Shown here in pieces: positions 42,447-50,469 of a stretch of DNA of 64,000 nt; positions within the stretch are counted from its first letter, which is position 1; every line of letters starts with the position of its first letter. The notes under the pieces are model-generated. The model was not told the DNA's origin, searched no databases, and saw nothing but the letters and a program-made list of their open reading frames with translations. The position numbers and the translations under genes are program-made. Location: positions 201,217-265,216 of the forward strand of contig NZ_JBHGAP010000003.1 of NCBI RefSeq assembly GCF_042610495.1. The letters run 5' to 3'. The stretch comes from RU20A sp042610495. Its GTDB lineage: Bacteria > Pseudomonadota > Alphaproteobacteria > Rhizobiales > Rhizobiaceae.

Positions 42447-44810
42447 TCAGCTTTCGGCCTGCTTGATGTAATCGCTGAGGATCTGGCGCGCCTTCTCGCT
42501 CAGCGGACCATCCTCACAGGCACCGCGCTGCGTCGCAACGGCGCGGCAGACGGAATACATGGCCTTGATGGTCGAGCCGGTGAGCTGGCCATTCACGGGG
42601 CCCTTGTACTGGCCGCGCGCCTTCAGCGTCGTTTGCACCATATAGACGTAGGTATTGGCATTCGCCCAGGAAATGCGGCTGACCATCGAGGACTGCGTGT
42701 CCGCCGGAAGCTTGCTCATGGCAGCGGCAAAGGCTTTCAGCTCGCCCTGCGAGGCTGCGAAAGCACCCTGGAGGTAAAGGCGCTCGGCGGCGATCCGGTC
42801 TGCATCCGCCTTGCCTTCAAGGCTTTTCAGGAGCTTTGCCGCCTGGGTCTGGCTGCGCGCAATGGCCTTGCCATAGCCCTGGATGTAGAGCGCTGCGAGG
42901 CGGAAGGTGGCCTGCACGTCGCCCTTGGCGGATGCCTGCTTCAGGATCTGCAGGGCTTTCTGCGGATTGCGTGGCATGCCACGACCGAAGAGATGGGCTT
43001 CTGCCCAGACCGGCACCATGCCGGGGATATCCTGGCTGAGCCCGGCCTTGACCATGGTCAGGCCGCGCTTCTGCTGGGCAGGCGTGCCTCGCAGCAGCAT
43101 GGCAGCTTCCGCGACATAGGCGCCCTGATTGCCGCCGGCATAGGACTTTTCGTAGAGTTCCGAAGCCGTTGCCGTGTCGGCCGGTACGATCTTGCCTTCG
43201 CGATAGACGTCCGCGAGGCTCGCCATGGCCCAGGCATCACCGGAATCCGCGCCCTGCTTGAAGAAATCGATCGCCTTGGCGGGATCGACCTTCAGTTCGT
43301 CCGCGTTGCGATAATAGAGATTGCCGAGCTTGCCGACGACGGAGGTGTTCCCCTTGTCGAGCGCTGCTGTGTAGAGTTCGAGCGCCTTGTTCAGATCCTT
43401 CGGGACGATCTTGCCTTCCCGGTAGATGTCGCCGAGACTGGCCATGGCCCAGGCATCGCCATCCGCCGTCCCCTTCTCCAACAGCGGCAGGGCCTCTTTC
43501 GGATCGGCGCCCAGATCGGCCGCGTTGCGATAATAGAGATTGCCGATCTTGGAAAGCACGGAGGTGTTTCCGCCCTCGAGTGCCTCCTTGTAGAGGGTCA
43601 GTGCCTTCGGATAGTCGGGCGCGACGACCTTGCCCTCGCGATAGACATCGGCAAGGCTTGCCTTCGCCCAGGCATCGCCCGCGGCCGCGCCCTGTTCGTA
43701 ATAGCCGACCGCCTTGGCGGGATCGAGGCCGAGCGCGGCGCCATTGCGGTAGTAGAGGTCGCCAAGCTTGCCGACGACGGAGGTGTTGCCCTTTTCAAGC
43801 GCCTGCGTGTAGAGGTCGAGCGCCTTCGGCAGATCCTTCGGAACGACCTTTCCATCCCTGTAGACATCGGCCAGGCTTGCCATGGCCCAGGCATCGCCGG
43901 CATCGGCACCCTGCTGGTAGAAGGCGACGGCCTTTGCCGGGTCGAGCCCGAGGGCCGAGGCATTGCGATAATGCAGATCCCCCAGCTTGCCACGCACGCC
44001 GTCATTGCCTTTTGCAAGCGCCTGTTCGTAGAGATCGAACGCCTTCTTCAGGTCCTGCGGCACGATTTTGCCTTCCCGGTAGACATCCGCCAGGCCGGCC
44101 ATGGCCCATGGATCGTCCGCATCGGTTCCCTGCTGGTAGAAGGCGAGGGCTTTGGACCGGTCGAGGCCCAGCGCCTCGCCACTGCGATAATAGATATCGC
44201 CGATCTTGCCGACGACGGAGGCATTGCCCTTGGCCAGTGCCTGCTCGTAGAGATCGAGCGCCTTCTTCATGTCCTTCGCAACGATCTTGCCTTCGCGGTA
44301 CACGTCGGCAAGGCTGGACATGCTCCAGGCATCGCCCGCTGCCGCACCCTTTTCGAAGAAGACGAGCGCCTTGGCCTGATCGACCTGAAGGGCGGCGAAG
44401 TCGCGGTAGTAGAGGCGGCCGAGCAGACCGGCAACGGACGTGTCGCCGGCGTCATAGGCTATTGTTGCGAACTTCAGGGCTTTCGCGACGTCGCGCTCCA
44501 CCAGCTTGCCATCCCCGTAAAGCTTGCCGGCGGCGGCTGCGGCCTTGGCGTCGCCGGAGGCGGCGGCGGTCTCCAGCGCCGTCAGGGCCTGCGCCTTTGC
44601 CGCGGCATCACTGCCCTGGATCGTCTTTAAAAGCGCATCGGCCGTCGACTTGGAGGCTGGCTTGGCTGCCTGCTCGGTCGCGGACTTCGGTGCGGTATCC
44701 TGCGCTTGCGCCAGACCGGCGGTGAACGGCGAGGAGAGTGACAAAGCGAGGCCTAGACCGGCCATGCCGGATCGACGGAATGCCGAGATGTTTCGGGCGG
44801 GCGTCTTCAT
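42447..44810 (-). CDS. Secreted SEL1/TPR-repeat protein with seven 73-residue units
   Basis: This 787-residue protein has an N-terminal signal peptide (cleavage near LAQA-QDTAPK). Then come seven tandem units of about 73 residues, each a pair of SEL1-type repeats around LADVYREGKIVPKDL and KLGDLYYRN. At DNA level the unit is 219 bp, and the middle copies are nearly uniform. A different C-terminal region (about 590-787) ends in a domain with a conserved Cys pair (SVCRAVATQRGACEDG). The role is probably a periplasmic scaffold, as known for SEL1 proteins in polysaccharide systems; the function is inferred. The ATG at 44810 follows GGAG. Confidence 0.8.
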   Translation of the reverse strand: MKTPARNISAFRRSGMAGLGLALSLSSPFTAGLAQAQDTAPKSATEQAAKPASKSTADALLKTIQGSDAAAKAQALTALETAAASGDAKAAAAAGKLYGDGKLVERDVAKALKFATIAYDAGDTSVAGLLGRLYYRDFAALQVDQAKALVFFEKGAAAGDAWSMSSLADVYREGKIVAKDMKKALDLYEQALAKGNASVVGKIGDIYYRSGEALGLDRSKALAFYQQGTDADDPWAMAGLADVYREGKIVPQDLKKAFDLYEQALAKGNDGVRGKLGDLHYRNASALGLDPAKAVAFYQQGADAGDAWAMASLADVYRDGKVVPKDLPKALDLYTQALEKGNTSVVGKLGDLYYRNGAALGLDPAKAVGYYEQGAAAGDAWAKASLADVYREGKVVAPDYPKALTLYKEALEGGNTSVLSKIGNLYYRNAADLGADPKEALPLLEKGTADGDAWAMASLGDIYREGKIVPKDLNKALELYTAALDKGNTSVVGKLGNLYYRNADELKVDPAKAIDFFKQGADSGDAWAMASLADVYREGKIVPADTATASELYEKSYAGGNQGAYVAEAAMLLRGTPAQQKRGLTMVKAGLSQDIPGMVPVWAEAHLFGRGMPRNPQKALQILKQASAKGDVQATFRLAALYIQGYGKAIARSQTQAAKLLKSLEGKADADRIAAERLYLQGAFAASQGELKAFAAAMSKLPADTQSSMVSRISWANANTYVYMVQTTLKARGQYKGPVNGQLTGSTIKAMYSVCRAVATQRGACEDGPLSEKARQILSDYIKQAES

Positions 44811-45267
44811 CGGATAACTCCACGTCAAATCTCAAAAAGAAACGGTTCAATAGAATTTGAGCAAATTACGAACTGTCGCGAGAGGCACCCTGTAACCATG
44901 AATGCCGGGAGGAGATCGTAAAACCTTGCTGTGACTTCCACAAGGCAAAGGACGGAAGGGCCGCTGCCGGGGATGGCAATCGCCGGTCTCCGTCGCTCTA
45001 ACTCTATGATTTCAATGGAATTATGTGTGATTCAAAATTCTGTGTCGGATGATCGACCGGGGTTTGACGGCGGTTGCGATACCTCAGCCCGGGCCGAAAG
45101 TCCGTTTTCGATAAAATTGCGCCGACCGGCTTAAATGGCGGGAAAACCCTGTTGTGTAGTGTGGCGTCAGTGGGGAACGAGAGCGGGCAAGCTTTCGTCA
45201 GCATCAGGCGAACCCCAACCGAGATGAACTCGGAGAAGAAGCTCGAAGAAGCTCACGAAGGACAGGG
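44811..45267. other. Divergent intergenic region
   Basis: These 457 bases lie between the SEL1-repeat gene (minus) and the cysteine-protease-like gene (plus). The stretch 44840-45130 is AT-richer and should carry both promoters. No gene, RNA or firm operator is visible. Short frames inside it have no ribosome site. Confidence 0.35.
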
Positions 45268-45816
45268 ATGATGTTGAAAAAAGTTATCGCGACGCTCGCC
45301 GTCTTTGCCGCCGTCAGCGGCTTTACTGCCACCTCCGCCAATGCCTTCAACGTTGGCAATTTCGGTGCCCGCGTGCTCAGCGAAAGCCGCGCACCGAAGA
45401 GCTACATTGCCTTCTGCAACCGCAATCCGTCGGAGTGCAAGGCCGATGGCGTCGGCGTGGTCAGCTACAACTCGCATATCCGCTCGCTGATCACCATGGT
45501 CAACAACCGCGTCAACCGGACGATGCGCGAGCGCAACGACAGCGGCCCGGATGTTTGGACGGTGAATGCCTCCTCCGGCGACTGCGAGGACTTCGCCCTG
45601 ACCAAGCGCAGCCAGCTGATCCGTGCCGGCGTACCGGCAGGCGCGCTGCGCATGGCAGTCGTCGTCACCCAGCGCGGCGTCGGTCACGCGGTCCTGGTGG
45701 TCAAGACCAATCGTGGCGAGTTCGTTCTGGACAACCTGCGCAGGTCGATCGTCAAGCGCAACCAGACCGGCTACGCCTTCCTTCGTGTCGCTTCCGCCAA
45801 CCCGCGGGTCTGGTAA
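45268..45816 (+). CDS. Bacterial transglutaminase-like cysteine protease (BTLCP family)
   Basis: This 182-residue secreted protein has a signal peptide ending SANA-FNVGNF (about residue 26). The Cys-His-Asp triad is Cys106 (SGDCEDFAL), His140 (GVGHAVLVV) and Asp155 (FVLDNLRRS). The family (COG3672) includes LapG, the c-di-GMP-controlled periplasmic protease that releases surface adhesins. This protein is smaller than LapG, and neither an adhesin nor LapD is adjacent. Two adjacent ATGs (45268, 45271) follow AGGACAGGG; the second has better spacing. Confidence 0.87.
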   Translation: MMLKKVIATLAVFAAVSGFTATSANAFNVGNFGARVLSESRAPKSYIAFCNRNPSECKADGVGVVSYNSHIRSLITMVNNRVNRTMRERNDSGPDVWTVNASSGDCEDFALTKRSQLIRAGVPAGALRMAVVVTQRGVGHAVLVVKTNRGEFVLDNLRRSIVKRNQTGYAFLRVASANPRVW

Positions 45817-46062
45817 CGGAAGGGGCGGGCATTCCTGATCGGATTGTCACGCTCGCTGATGCCGGCACGCGCTATGTTGCACGCCCAAGCCCCGATCGAC
45901 CTTCGGTCCTTCGGGGCTTTGCTCGAACCGAAGTTCAAGGTGTGTGCAGGCCAGGGGGGCGCTTGTCGGTCCGCATGCGGCCCCGCCTGAGCATCTTCGC
46001 TGATGTAGAGGCTGTTTAGCGGGGGGAAGGGGTGGGCGCCAGCGTTCCTGCTCCGGACATGC

Positions 46063-46297
46063 TGCTACGAAGCCATTATCCACGGTCTCGACTTGGCCCG
46101 TGCATGGATCGCCAATGCCGCCAATCGCCAGGCACCGCTGGTGATCACGCGATCACTATCGCGCTCTCTATGCCTGCTTTTGCAACGCCGTCGATGCCGA
46201 AGAGACAACGCTTCGGCTGAGCATTCTCGAGCGCATGCTTATCGATGAGGTGGAGCAGGCGCCGTTTTGCTATGCTCCGCCGATCGAGCGGCCTTAG
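46063..46297 (+). pseudogene. Remnant of a small protein gene with a frameshift
   Basis: Two protein-like frames abut. The first (from 46063) reads CYEAIIHGLDLARAWIANAA and on to about 46145. The second, one base out of phase, reads DHYRALYACFCNAVDAEETT and ends at TAG 46295-46297. Both have ordinary coding composition, and no start codon or ribosome site is evident. The repeat of GATCAC at the joint suggests the shift. The family is not recognised, so pseudogene status is an inference. Confidence 0.4.
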
Positions 46298-46359
46298 GCG
46301 CAGGCTATTGGTGTCTACCGGAGGCGTGCCCGACTACGCACTGCTTGCGCACGCGCCTC

Positions 46360-46393
46360 AAAAAACTCAAACCCCCGCATGCTCGATGGGAGC
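46360..46393 (-). terminator. Intrinsic terminator after the Ala-rich secreted protein gene
   Basis: A roughly 13-bp stem (46372-46393, one or two mismatches) has a CCCCG/CGGGG base. On the minus strand it is followed by TTTGAGTTTTTT. Confidence 0.65.
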
Positions 46394-46445
46394 ATCCGGG
46401 GGGCTGTCATCCCCTAAGGGAAGGAAACAAGACGGTCTGAATTGA

Positions 46446-46898
46446 TCAGGCCGGGCTCGCCGGGTTGCCGGTGAGCGTAGGACGATCGTTGTCACCGCCG
46501 GTCACGCCACCATCTACCGGGCCGGCCGGCGCTGCTCCCGGGGTGATACCGGCAGTCGACGGCAGCGAGCCTGCAAGGTTCGCCATCTGCTCCGTGTTCA
46601 CGCCCGCATTTGCAGCGGCGACAGCGACAACACCGGCGCTGTTGGTGTTGCGGAACGCCTGTGCGGCAACAGCAAGGCGCTGTGCAGGGGTCAGAGGTCC
46701 AAGGATCAACTGGATCTGGGCGATCTGAGCCTCAGGACTAAGCGACGTGTTGGCAACAATTGCTTCGATGTTGCTCACTGCTGCGGCTTCAGCAAGCGAC
46801 AGCTGCTGTACAGCGGGAGCGGCCTGGGCGTGCGCTTCGCCAACGAGGCCGAGCGTTGAAAAGGCCAAAAGTACAGGTACGAGATAGCGATTTTTCAT
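46446..46898 (-). CDS. Small secreted Ala-rich protein of unknown function
   Basis: This 150-residue protein has a clear signal peptide (MKNRYLVPVLLAFSTLGLVG, cleavage near AHA-QAAP). The mature part is Ala-rich and helical (about 30-105), including LSPEAQIAQIQLILGPLTPA. A Gly/Pro/Asp-rich tail follows. There are no Cys residues and no enzyme motif. I do not recognise the family. A GGAGG lies about 8 bases upstream of the ATG, and a terminator follows the stop, so it is an independent expressed unit. Confidence 0.7.
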   Translation of the reverse strand: MKNRYLVPVLLAFSTLGLVGEAHAQAAPAVQQLSLAEAAAVSNIEAIVANTSLSPEAQIAQIQLILGPLTPAQRLAVAAQAFRNTNSAGVVAVAAANAGVNTEQMANLAGSLPSTAGITPGAAPAGPVDGGVTGGDNDRPTLTGNPASPA

Positions 46899-47470
46899 GA
46901 CAGACCTCCTACGTTCTAAAAATCGAAAACGTTATTACACTTTTCTTAATCAATGACAATAGCCTCCGTAGCTTATCCGAGAAGAACTGATTTTGCCAGA
47001 GTCGATCTGTCTCAAAGCGGGACATATATTTCTGGCGAGCGCATTGAGCTTTGGAAGGCTCGATTGGCCGTCCTCTAAGGGCTAAGTTCAAGGGACTCAA
47101 AATTATCATATTGTATCAATTATTTAGGTGAATTCCCTATATTCCTTCGAACATTGGTATCTCCGAAATATTCGTTACATAGAATTCTTGCTTCCGACAA
47201 TTGTTCGCTCTCATGCTTCCATATACCCAAAATTGGTTTTTTCAGCCTTGCCAGAGGAGGCTTTCCCAATGCTCTTTAATTGAGTGACTTCTGAAGAACA
47301 TGTTGCCCGCTTCTTTCATGGGCGTGAAATATGCCCAGAAAAGAAGCACTTGTGTTGCATTTTCGCCTCTATATTTGGAACAAATTAAGCTCGGGGCGGT
47401 ATCTAGATTGCATGTAGGCATCCTGCCAATCGGGGCCATCTGTACCACTTTGTGTTATCAGGCGAGGATC
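46899..47470. other. AT-rich intergenic region
   Basis: These 572 bases are strikingly AT-rich compared with their neighbours; several lines are about 30-40% GC against about 60% around them. They separate the secreted-protein gene (minus) from the first polysaccharide gene (plus). No convincing gene is present; the 66-codon frame at 46909-47109 and the upstream extension of the next gene look non-coding. The region marks the edge of the polysaccharide locus and may hold its regulatory DNA. Confidence 0.5.
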
Positions 47471-48142
47471 ATGGCGCACTCGAAGGAAAATGTCGTGGCT
47501 GTGTATGTTGCGGCGTTCATTTGCGCAGTTCTTGGCTGTGCCAGCAGCTTCCTGTTCTATCAGGAGACGAGAATATTTGGTCGTCCCAAGAACACGGCGC
47601 CAGAGTTTGCGGATTTCGTCTCTAGGAATGAAAACCGGTTCGCGCTTTCGGCCTACTCCAAGACTGTCGCGCTGTCAGACTGCTGGTTTGGGCTCAATCC
47701 GCCCGCCAGCGCGCCAGAAATCGCAGACAGAAAATTGCAGACGGCGCAGGTCTGCCGAGAGGTTGGCCGCCAGGTTCTCGCGCAGATGCCAACCAATGGA
47801 CTTGCCTGGGTCGTGACGTCCCAGGCGTCGCTTGTGCGCGGCGACCTTGACGGCTTTCGGTTTGATCTTCTCCAGTCCCGACGCGTCACGCCCAACGAGG
47901 GGGCGATGGCTCGGCTGCGCATTCTCCTGGCCGAGGGCAATCTGGGAACGCTAGACGCTGAAACGAAAGCCGCGCATCTCGCCGACATCACGATGCTCGC
48001 CATGAGCGATGGTGGCATGCGCTGGCTTGCTGATTGGTATCGCGCCAATCCCCTGTATCGTGACAGAATTGTTGAGGTGATCGATGGCCTCTCAGGGGAA
48101 CGACAGCAGAAGTTTCTTTATATGTTGAAGAATCCGACCTGA
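47471..48142 (+). CDS. Membrane-anchored protein of unknown function next to wzy
   Basis: This 223-residue protein has one N-terminal membrane segment (VVAVYVAAFICAVLGCASSF, about 8-27) and a roughly 190-residue helical soluble part, probably periplasmic. Parts such as LAWVVTSQASLVRGDLDGFR and VTPNEGAMARLRILLAE look like TPR-type helix pairs. No enzyme motif is seen. The ATG at 47471 follows GGCGAGG; the frame to 47300 lies in AT-rich DNA and is not used. It is 48 bp upstream of the Wzy-like gene, so it probably assists polymerisation or ligation of the polysaccharide. Confidence 0.7.
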   Translation: MAHSKENVVAVYVAAFICAVLGCASSFLFYQETRIFGRPKNTAPEFADFVSRNENRFALSAYSKTVALSDCWFGLNPPASAPEIADRKLQTAQVCREVGRQVLAQMPTNGLAWVVTSQASLVRGDLDGFRFDLLQSRRVTPNEGAMARLRILLAEGNLGTLDAETKAAHLADITMLAMSDGGMRWLADWYRANPLYRDRIVEVIDGLSGERQQKFLYMLKNPT

Positions 48143-48190
48143 CCTCCCGGAATTGCGTGGTCGTTGTTTTTTTGAGCAGGTAGATTTCCC

Positions 48191-49576
48191 TTGATCGGCG
48201 ATACGAGCAACATCCGCTACAAGACCAACGGCATCCTGATGTGGGCCGTGGCCGCCATCGTTCTGGTGATACCGTTCTTTCTCGGCGGCAACCGGCCGGG
48301 CGTGTGGGCGCTGACATCGGCAGCAACCTTCGGGGTGGCCAGCCTCTATCTTCTGAGGCTCGCCTTTGCCAGGGTTACGCCTCGCAAACGCGTGTCGGCT
48401 TTCCCGCTTCTCTGGGCACTCTTTGCGGCGTTGACGCTCTATACCGCCCTGCAGACGCTGCCTCTGTCACAGTTCCTGCCGGCGAGCCTCCTGTGGTGGC
48501 CTGATGGCGTGCCGGCCAGCGAGACCATCTCGCTCTCTCCGGGGGAAACCCTGTTTGCCCTGCTCAGGTGGCTGACCTACGGCCTGCTCTTTTACCTGGT
48601 GGTTCAGATCGCTGCCAACCGCGCGCGGGCGGCCGCCTTTTTGAATGCGATCTTCTGCGTCGTCGTTATCCATGCGGCCTATGGCGCCGTCATGTTTCTC
48701 AATTTCAACGACACCATCCTTTTCAGCGAGAAGTGGGCCTATGCCGGCTCCGCGACAGGGGCGTTCGTCAACCGAAACTCCTTTGCAACCTTCCTGGCTT
48801 TCGGCTGCGTGCTGGGGGTTAGCCTGATCTTCGAAGACCTTTTCGTTCCTGTTGAGCGGCGGCCGCAGTCTACCGGCTTTCGGTATGGGTCCAACCGTGG
48901 GCTGATCCTTCAGATGACCGGCCTGCTGATCATCGCCTGTGTTCTTGTCATGACAAATTCGCGTATGGGCAATCTCGCAGCACTTCTGGGTGTGCTTGTT
49001 GTCGCCGTCATGGCAATCGCGAAGTCCGATACTGTTCGAGGACGTTACGCTGCAGTGGTCGCCATTGTGCTGGTCGCGTTCGGGATGTTGCTGGCGCTCT
49101 ACGGTGGCAGCCTTCTGGAGCGGCTTGGAGAGGCGGGCGGCGACGCTGGCGTGCGCATCAGCCTGTATAAGCAGGTCTGGTCGATGATCGAAACCCGTCC
49201 TTTGACCGGCTTTGGCGGATCTGCCTTCGAATATGCTTTTCCGCTGTTCCACCAGCCTCCGGTCAGCACAGAGCTTGTCTGGGACAAGACCCACAACACC
49301 TACCTCGCTTTTTGGGTAGAGTATGGCCTTGTCTTCGGGAGCATCCCGCTACTGGTGCTGCTCCTTGTCGGCGCGCGGGTCGTTCGCGGCTTTGCCTCAG
49401 AGCCTTTCGTTGAGGCGCCCACCCTGGCCGCGGCAGGGGTGCTCGTTGTCGCGGCCTTGCATTCCCTCGTCGATTTCAGCCTCGAGATCCAGGGCGTGAC
49501 GCTTCTCTTCGTGGTCATCCTTGCCGCGGGCTTCGCCCACGCCATTCAGGTTGAGCGCCGTTCCACCGGCACGTGA
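48191..49576 (+). CDS. O-antigen ligase/polymerase (Wzy-like) membrane protein
   Basis: This 461-residue polytopic protein has about 11-12 hydrophobic segments. The large periplasmic loop carries the PF04932-type motif: GFGGSAFEYAFPLFHQ and KTHNTYLAFWVEYGLVFG. It would polymerise or ligate lipid-linked repeat units on the periplasmic face of the inner membrane. The start is TTG (48191) after GAGCAGG; an ATG at 48239 would cut into the first segment. It follows the anchored unknown gene and precedes the small secreted protein and BY-kinase, giving the locus a Wzx/Wzy-type assembly line. Confidence 0.85.
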   Translation: MIGDTSNIRYKTNGILMWAVAAIVLVIPFFLGGNRPGVWALTSAATFGVASLYLLRLAFARVTPRKRVSAFPLLWALFAALTLYTALQTLPLSQFLPASLLWWPDGVPASETISLSPGETLFALLRWLTYGLLFYLVVQIAANRARAAAFLNAIFCVVVIHAAYGAVMFLNFNDTILFSEKWAYAGSATGAFVNRNSFATFLAFGCVLGVSLIFEDLFVPVERRPQSTGFRYGSNRGLILQMTGLLIIACVLVMTNSRMGNLAALLGVLVVAVMAIAKSDTVRGRYAAVVAIVLVAFGMLLALYGGSLLERLGEAGGDAGVRISLYKQVWSMIETRPLTGFGGSAFEYAFPLFHQPPVSTELVWDKTHNTYLAFWVEYGLVFGSIPLLVLLLVGARVVRGFASEPFVEAPTLAAAGVLVVAALHSLVDFSLEIQGVTLLFVVILAAGFAHAIQVERRSTGT

Positions 49577-49793
49577 GGGCCTCCCCGGCATGCTTTGTAT
49601 TCCATGCGTTTGGCCTTTGCCGGCGGCGCTCCCCTGCCGGCATGCGTTGGCTGCAGCAGGCGGCGCTACAGCCCGGTGATTTGGAAAAAGCGCCGTTTCC
49701 ATCGAATTTTACAGATCGACTTAAAGCAGGTGGAGGAAGCTTTCGCCTAAGGTTGTCCCATCAGCGAGCCAAAAGGGTTCGCACAAGAAGACA

Positions 49794-50042
49794 ATGAACA
49801 GGGACAAAAAGATGATGCGGAAATCGGTAGTTGCCCTCCTCGCAGCGCTCTCGTTCAGCCTTGGCGGCGCCGGCGAATCCCAGGCCTTTCAGATCGGCAG
49901 CTTTGCCCGCCAGCTTGGGGTGGTCGTCACCACCAGCCGGGCCCCCATGACGATGCAGATGGAGCGGCTGGAATCCGGCGGTGCCTGCAAGATGGCCCCG
50001 ACGATCTTCAACGGAACGCCGGCGGTCTCGATCCTCATCTGA
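49794..50042 (+). CDS. Small secreted protein of unknown function
   Basis: This 82-residue protein has a signal peptide (KSVVALLAALSFSLGGAG, cleavage near SQA-FQIGSF) leaving a mature part of about 50 residues with one Cys. The mature start AFQIGSF...SRAP resembles the mature start AFNVGNF...SRAP of the cysteine protease at 45268, but the catalytic part is absent. It could be a relic or a small partner. Starts at 49794 and 49812 are both possible. It lies between wzy and the BY-kinase on the same strand, with a hairpin just after it. Confidence 0.6.
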   Translation: MNRDKKMMRKSVVALLAALSFSLGGAGESQAFQIGSFARQLGVVVTTSRAPMTMQMERLESGGACKMAPTIFNGTPAVSILI

Positions 50043-50469
50043 CCACACGGAAAGCCGCCGGACGGTCTGTCTGGCGGCTTCAGCGCGACCGTCTTGCAGG
50101 CCACCGTTCCGAGATGAGCGGCGCGCGCTCCATCTTGCGCTCCTGCGGCCAGCTTATCCCTTCGCGTGACCTTGCGGTTCAGGTGTGAGCCGGGATCGGG
50201 GCGCGAGCTTTCCAATAAATTTTGGTCTTTCCACGTCTAACTCGATTGGCTTTGAAGACCGCAGCATGGCCGCCTGAAGGTTCGCCTTCGCCCAAACACC
50301 CGCGCTTTCCGGCCTTTATACGCCAGGCACGCCTCCCGTTTATCGTTGCATGCTGCCGGTGTGCGTTAACCGCACGTAACGAAAGCATTTGCTGCGTCGC
50401 AACCATGTGCTAAACCGGAGGAGTTTCTGAACGCACTTCTTTATAAGTTTCATTTGGGATTTCGGACGT
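50043..50469. other. Intergenic leader before the BY-kinase gene
   Basis: These 427 bases begin with a 12-bp GC-rich stem (50052-50063 with 50069-50080, one mismatch) lacking a T-run, possibly a weak terminator. A strong GGAGGAG (50417-50423) lies 47 bases before the kinase start with no start codon at usable distance. Nothing else is recognised. Confidence 0.4.

Larger units (their letters stand above)
45817..46445. other. Intergenic region with a decayed reading frame
   Basis: These 629 bases contain a frameshifted gene remnant (46063-46297) and the terminator of the downstream minus-strand gene (about 46360-46393). The first 240 bases hold nothing recognisable apart from a G-rich stretch near 46020. 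Confidence 0.4.

Noticed and set aside
43200..44420. Repeated 219-bp DNA as a possible assembly collapse or expansion
   Set aside because: Units differ at many positions and stay in frame, and the protein has a proper signal and C-terminal domain, so the repeats look genuine.
46909..47109. A 66-codon minus-strand frame in the AT-rich region
   Set aside because: No family similarity or ribosome site; composition matches non-coding DNA.
50365..50384. A second CtrA-like site (TTAAC...GTAAC) upstream of the BY-kinase gene
   Set aside because: The second half-site is imperfect and the spacing is off by one from TTAA-N7-TTAAC.
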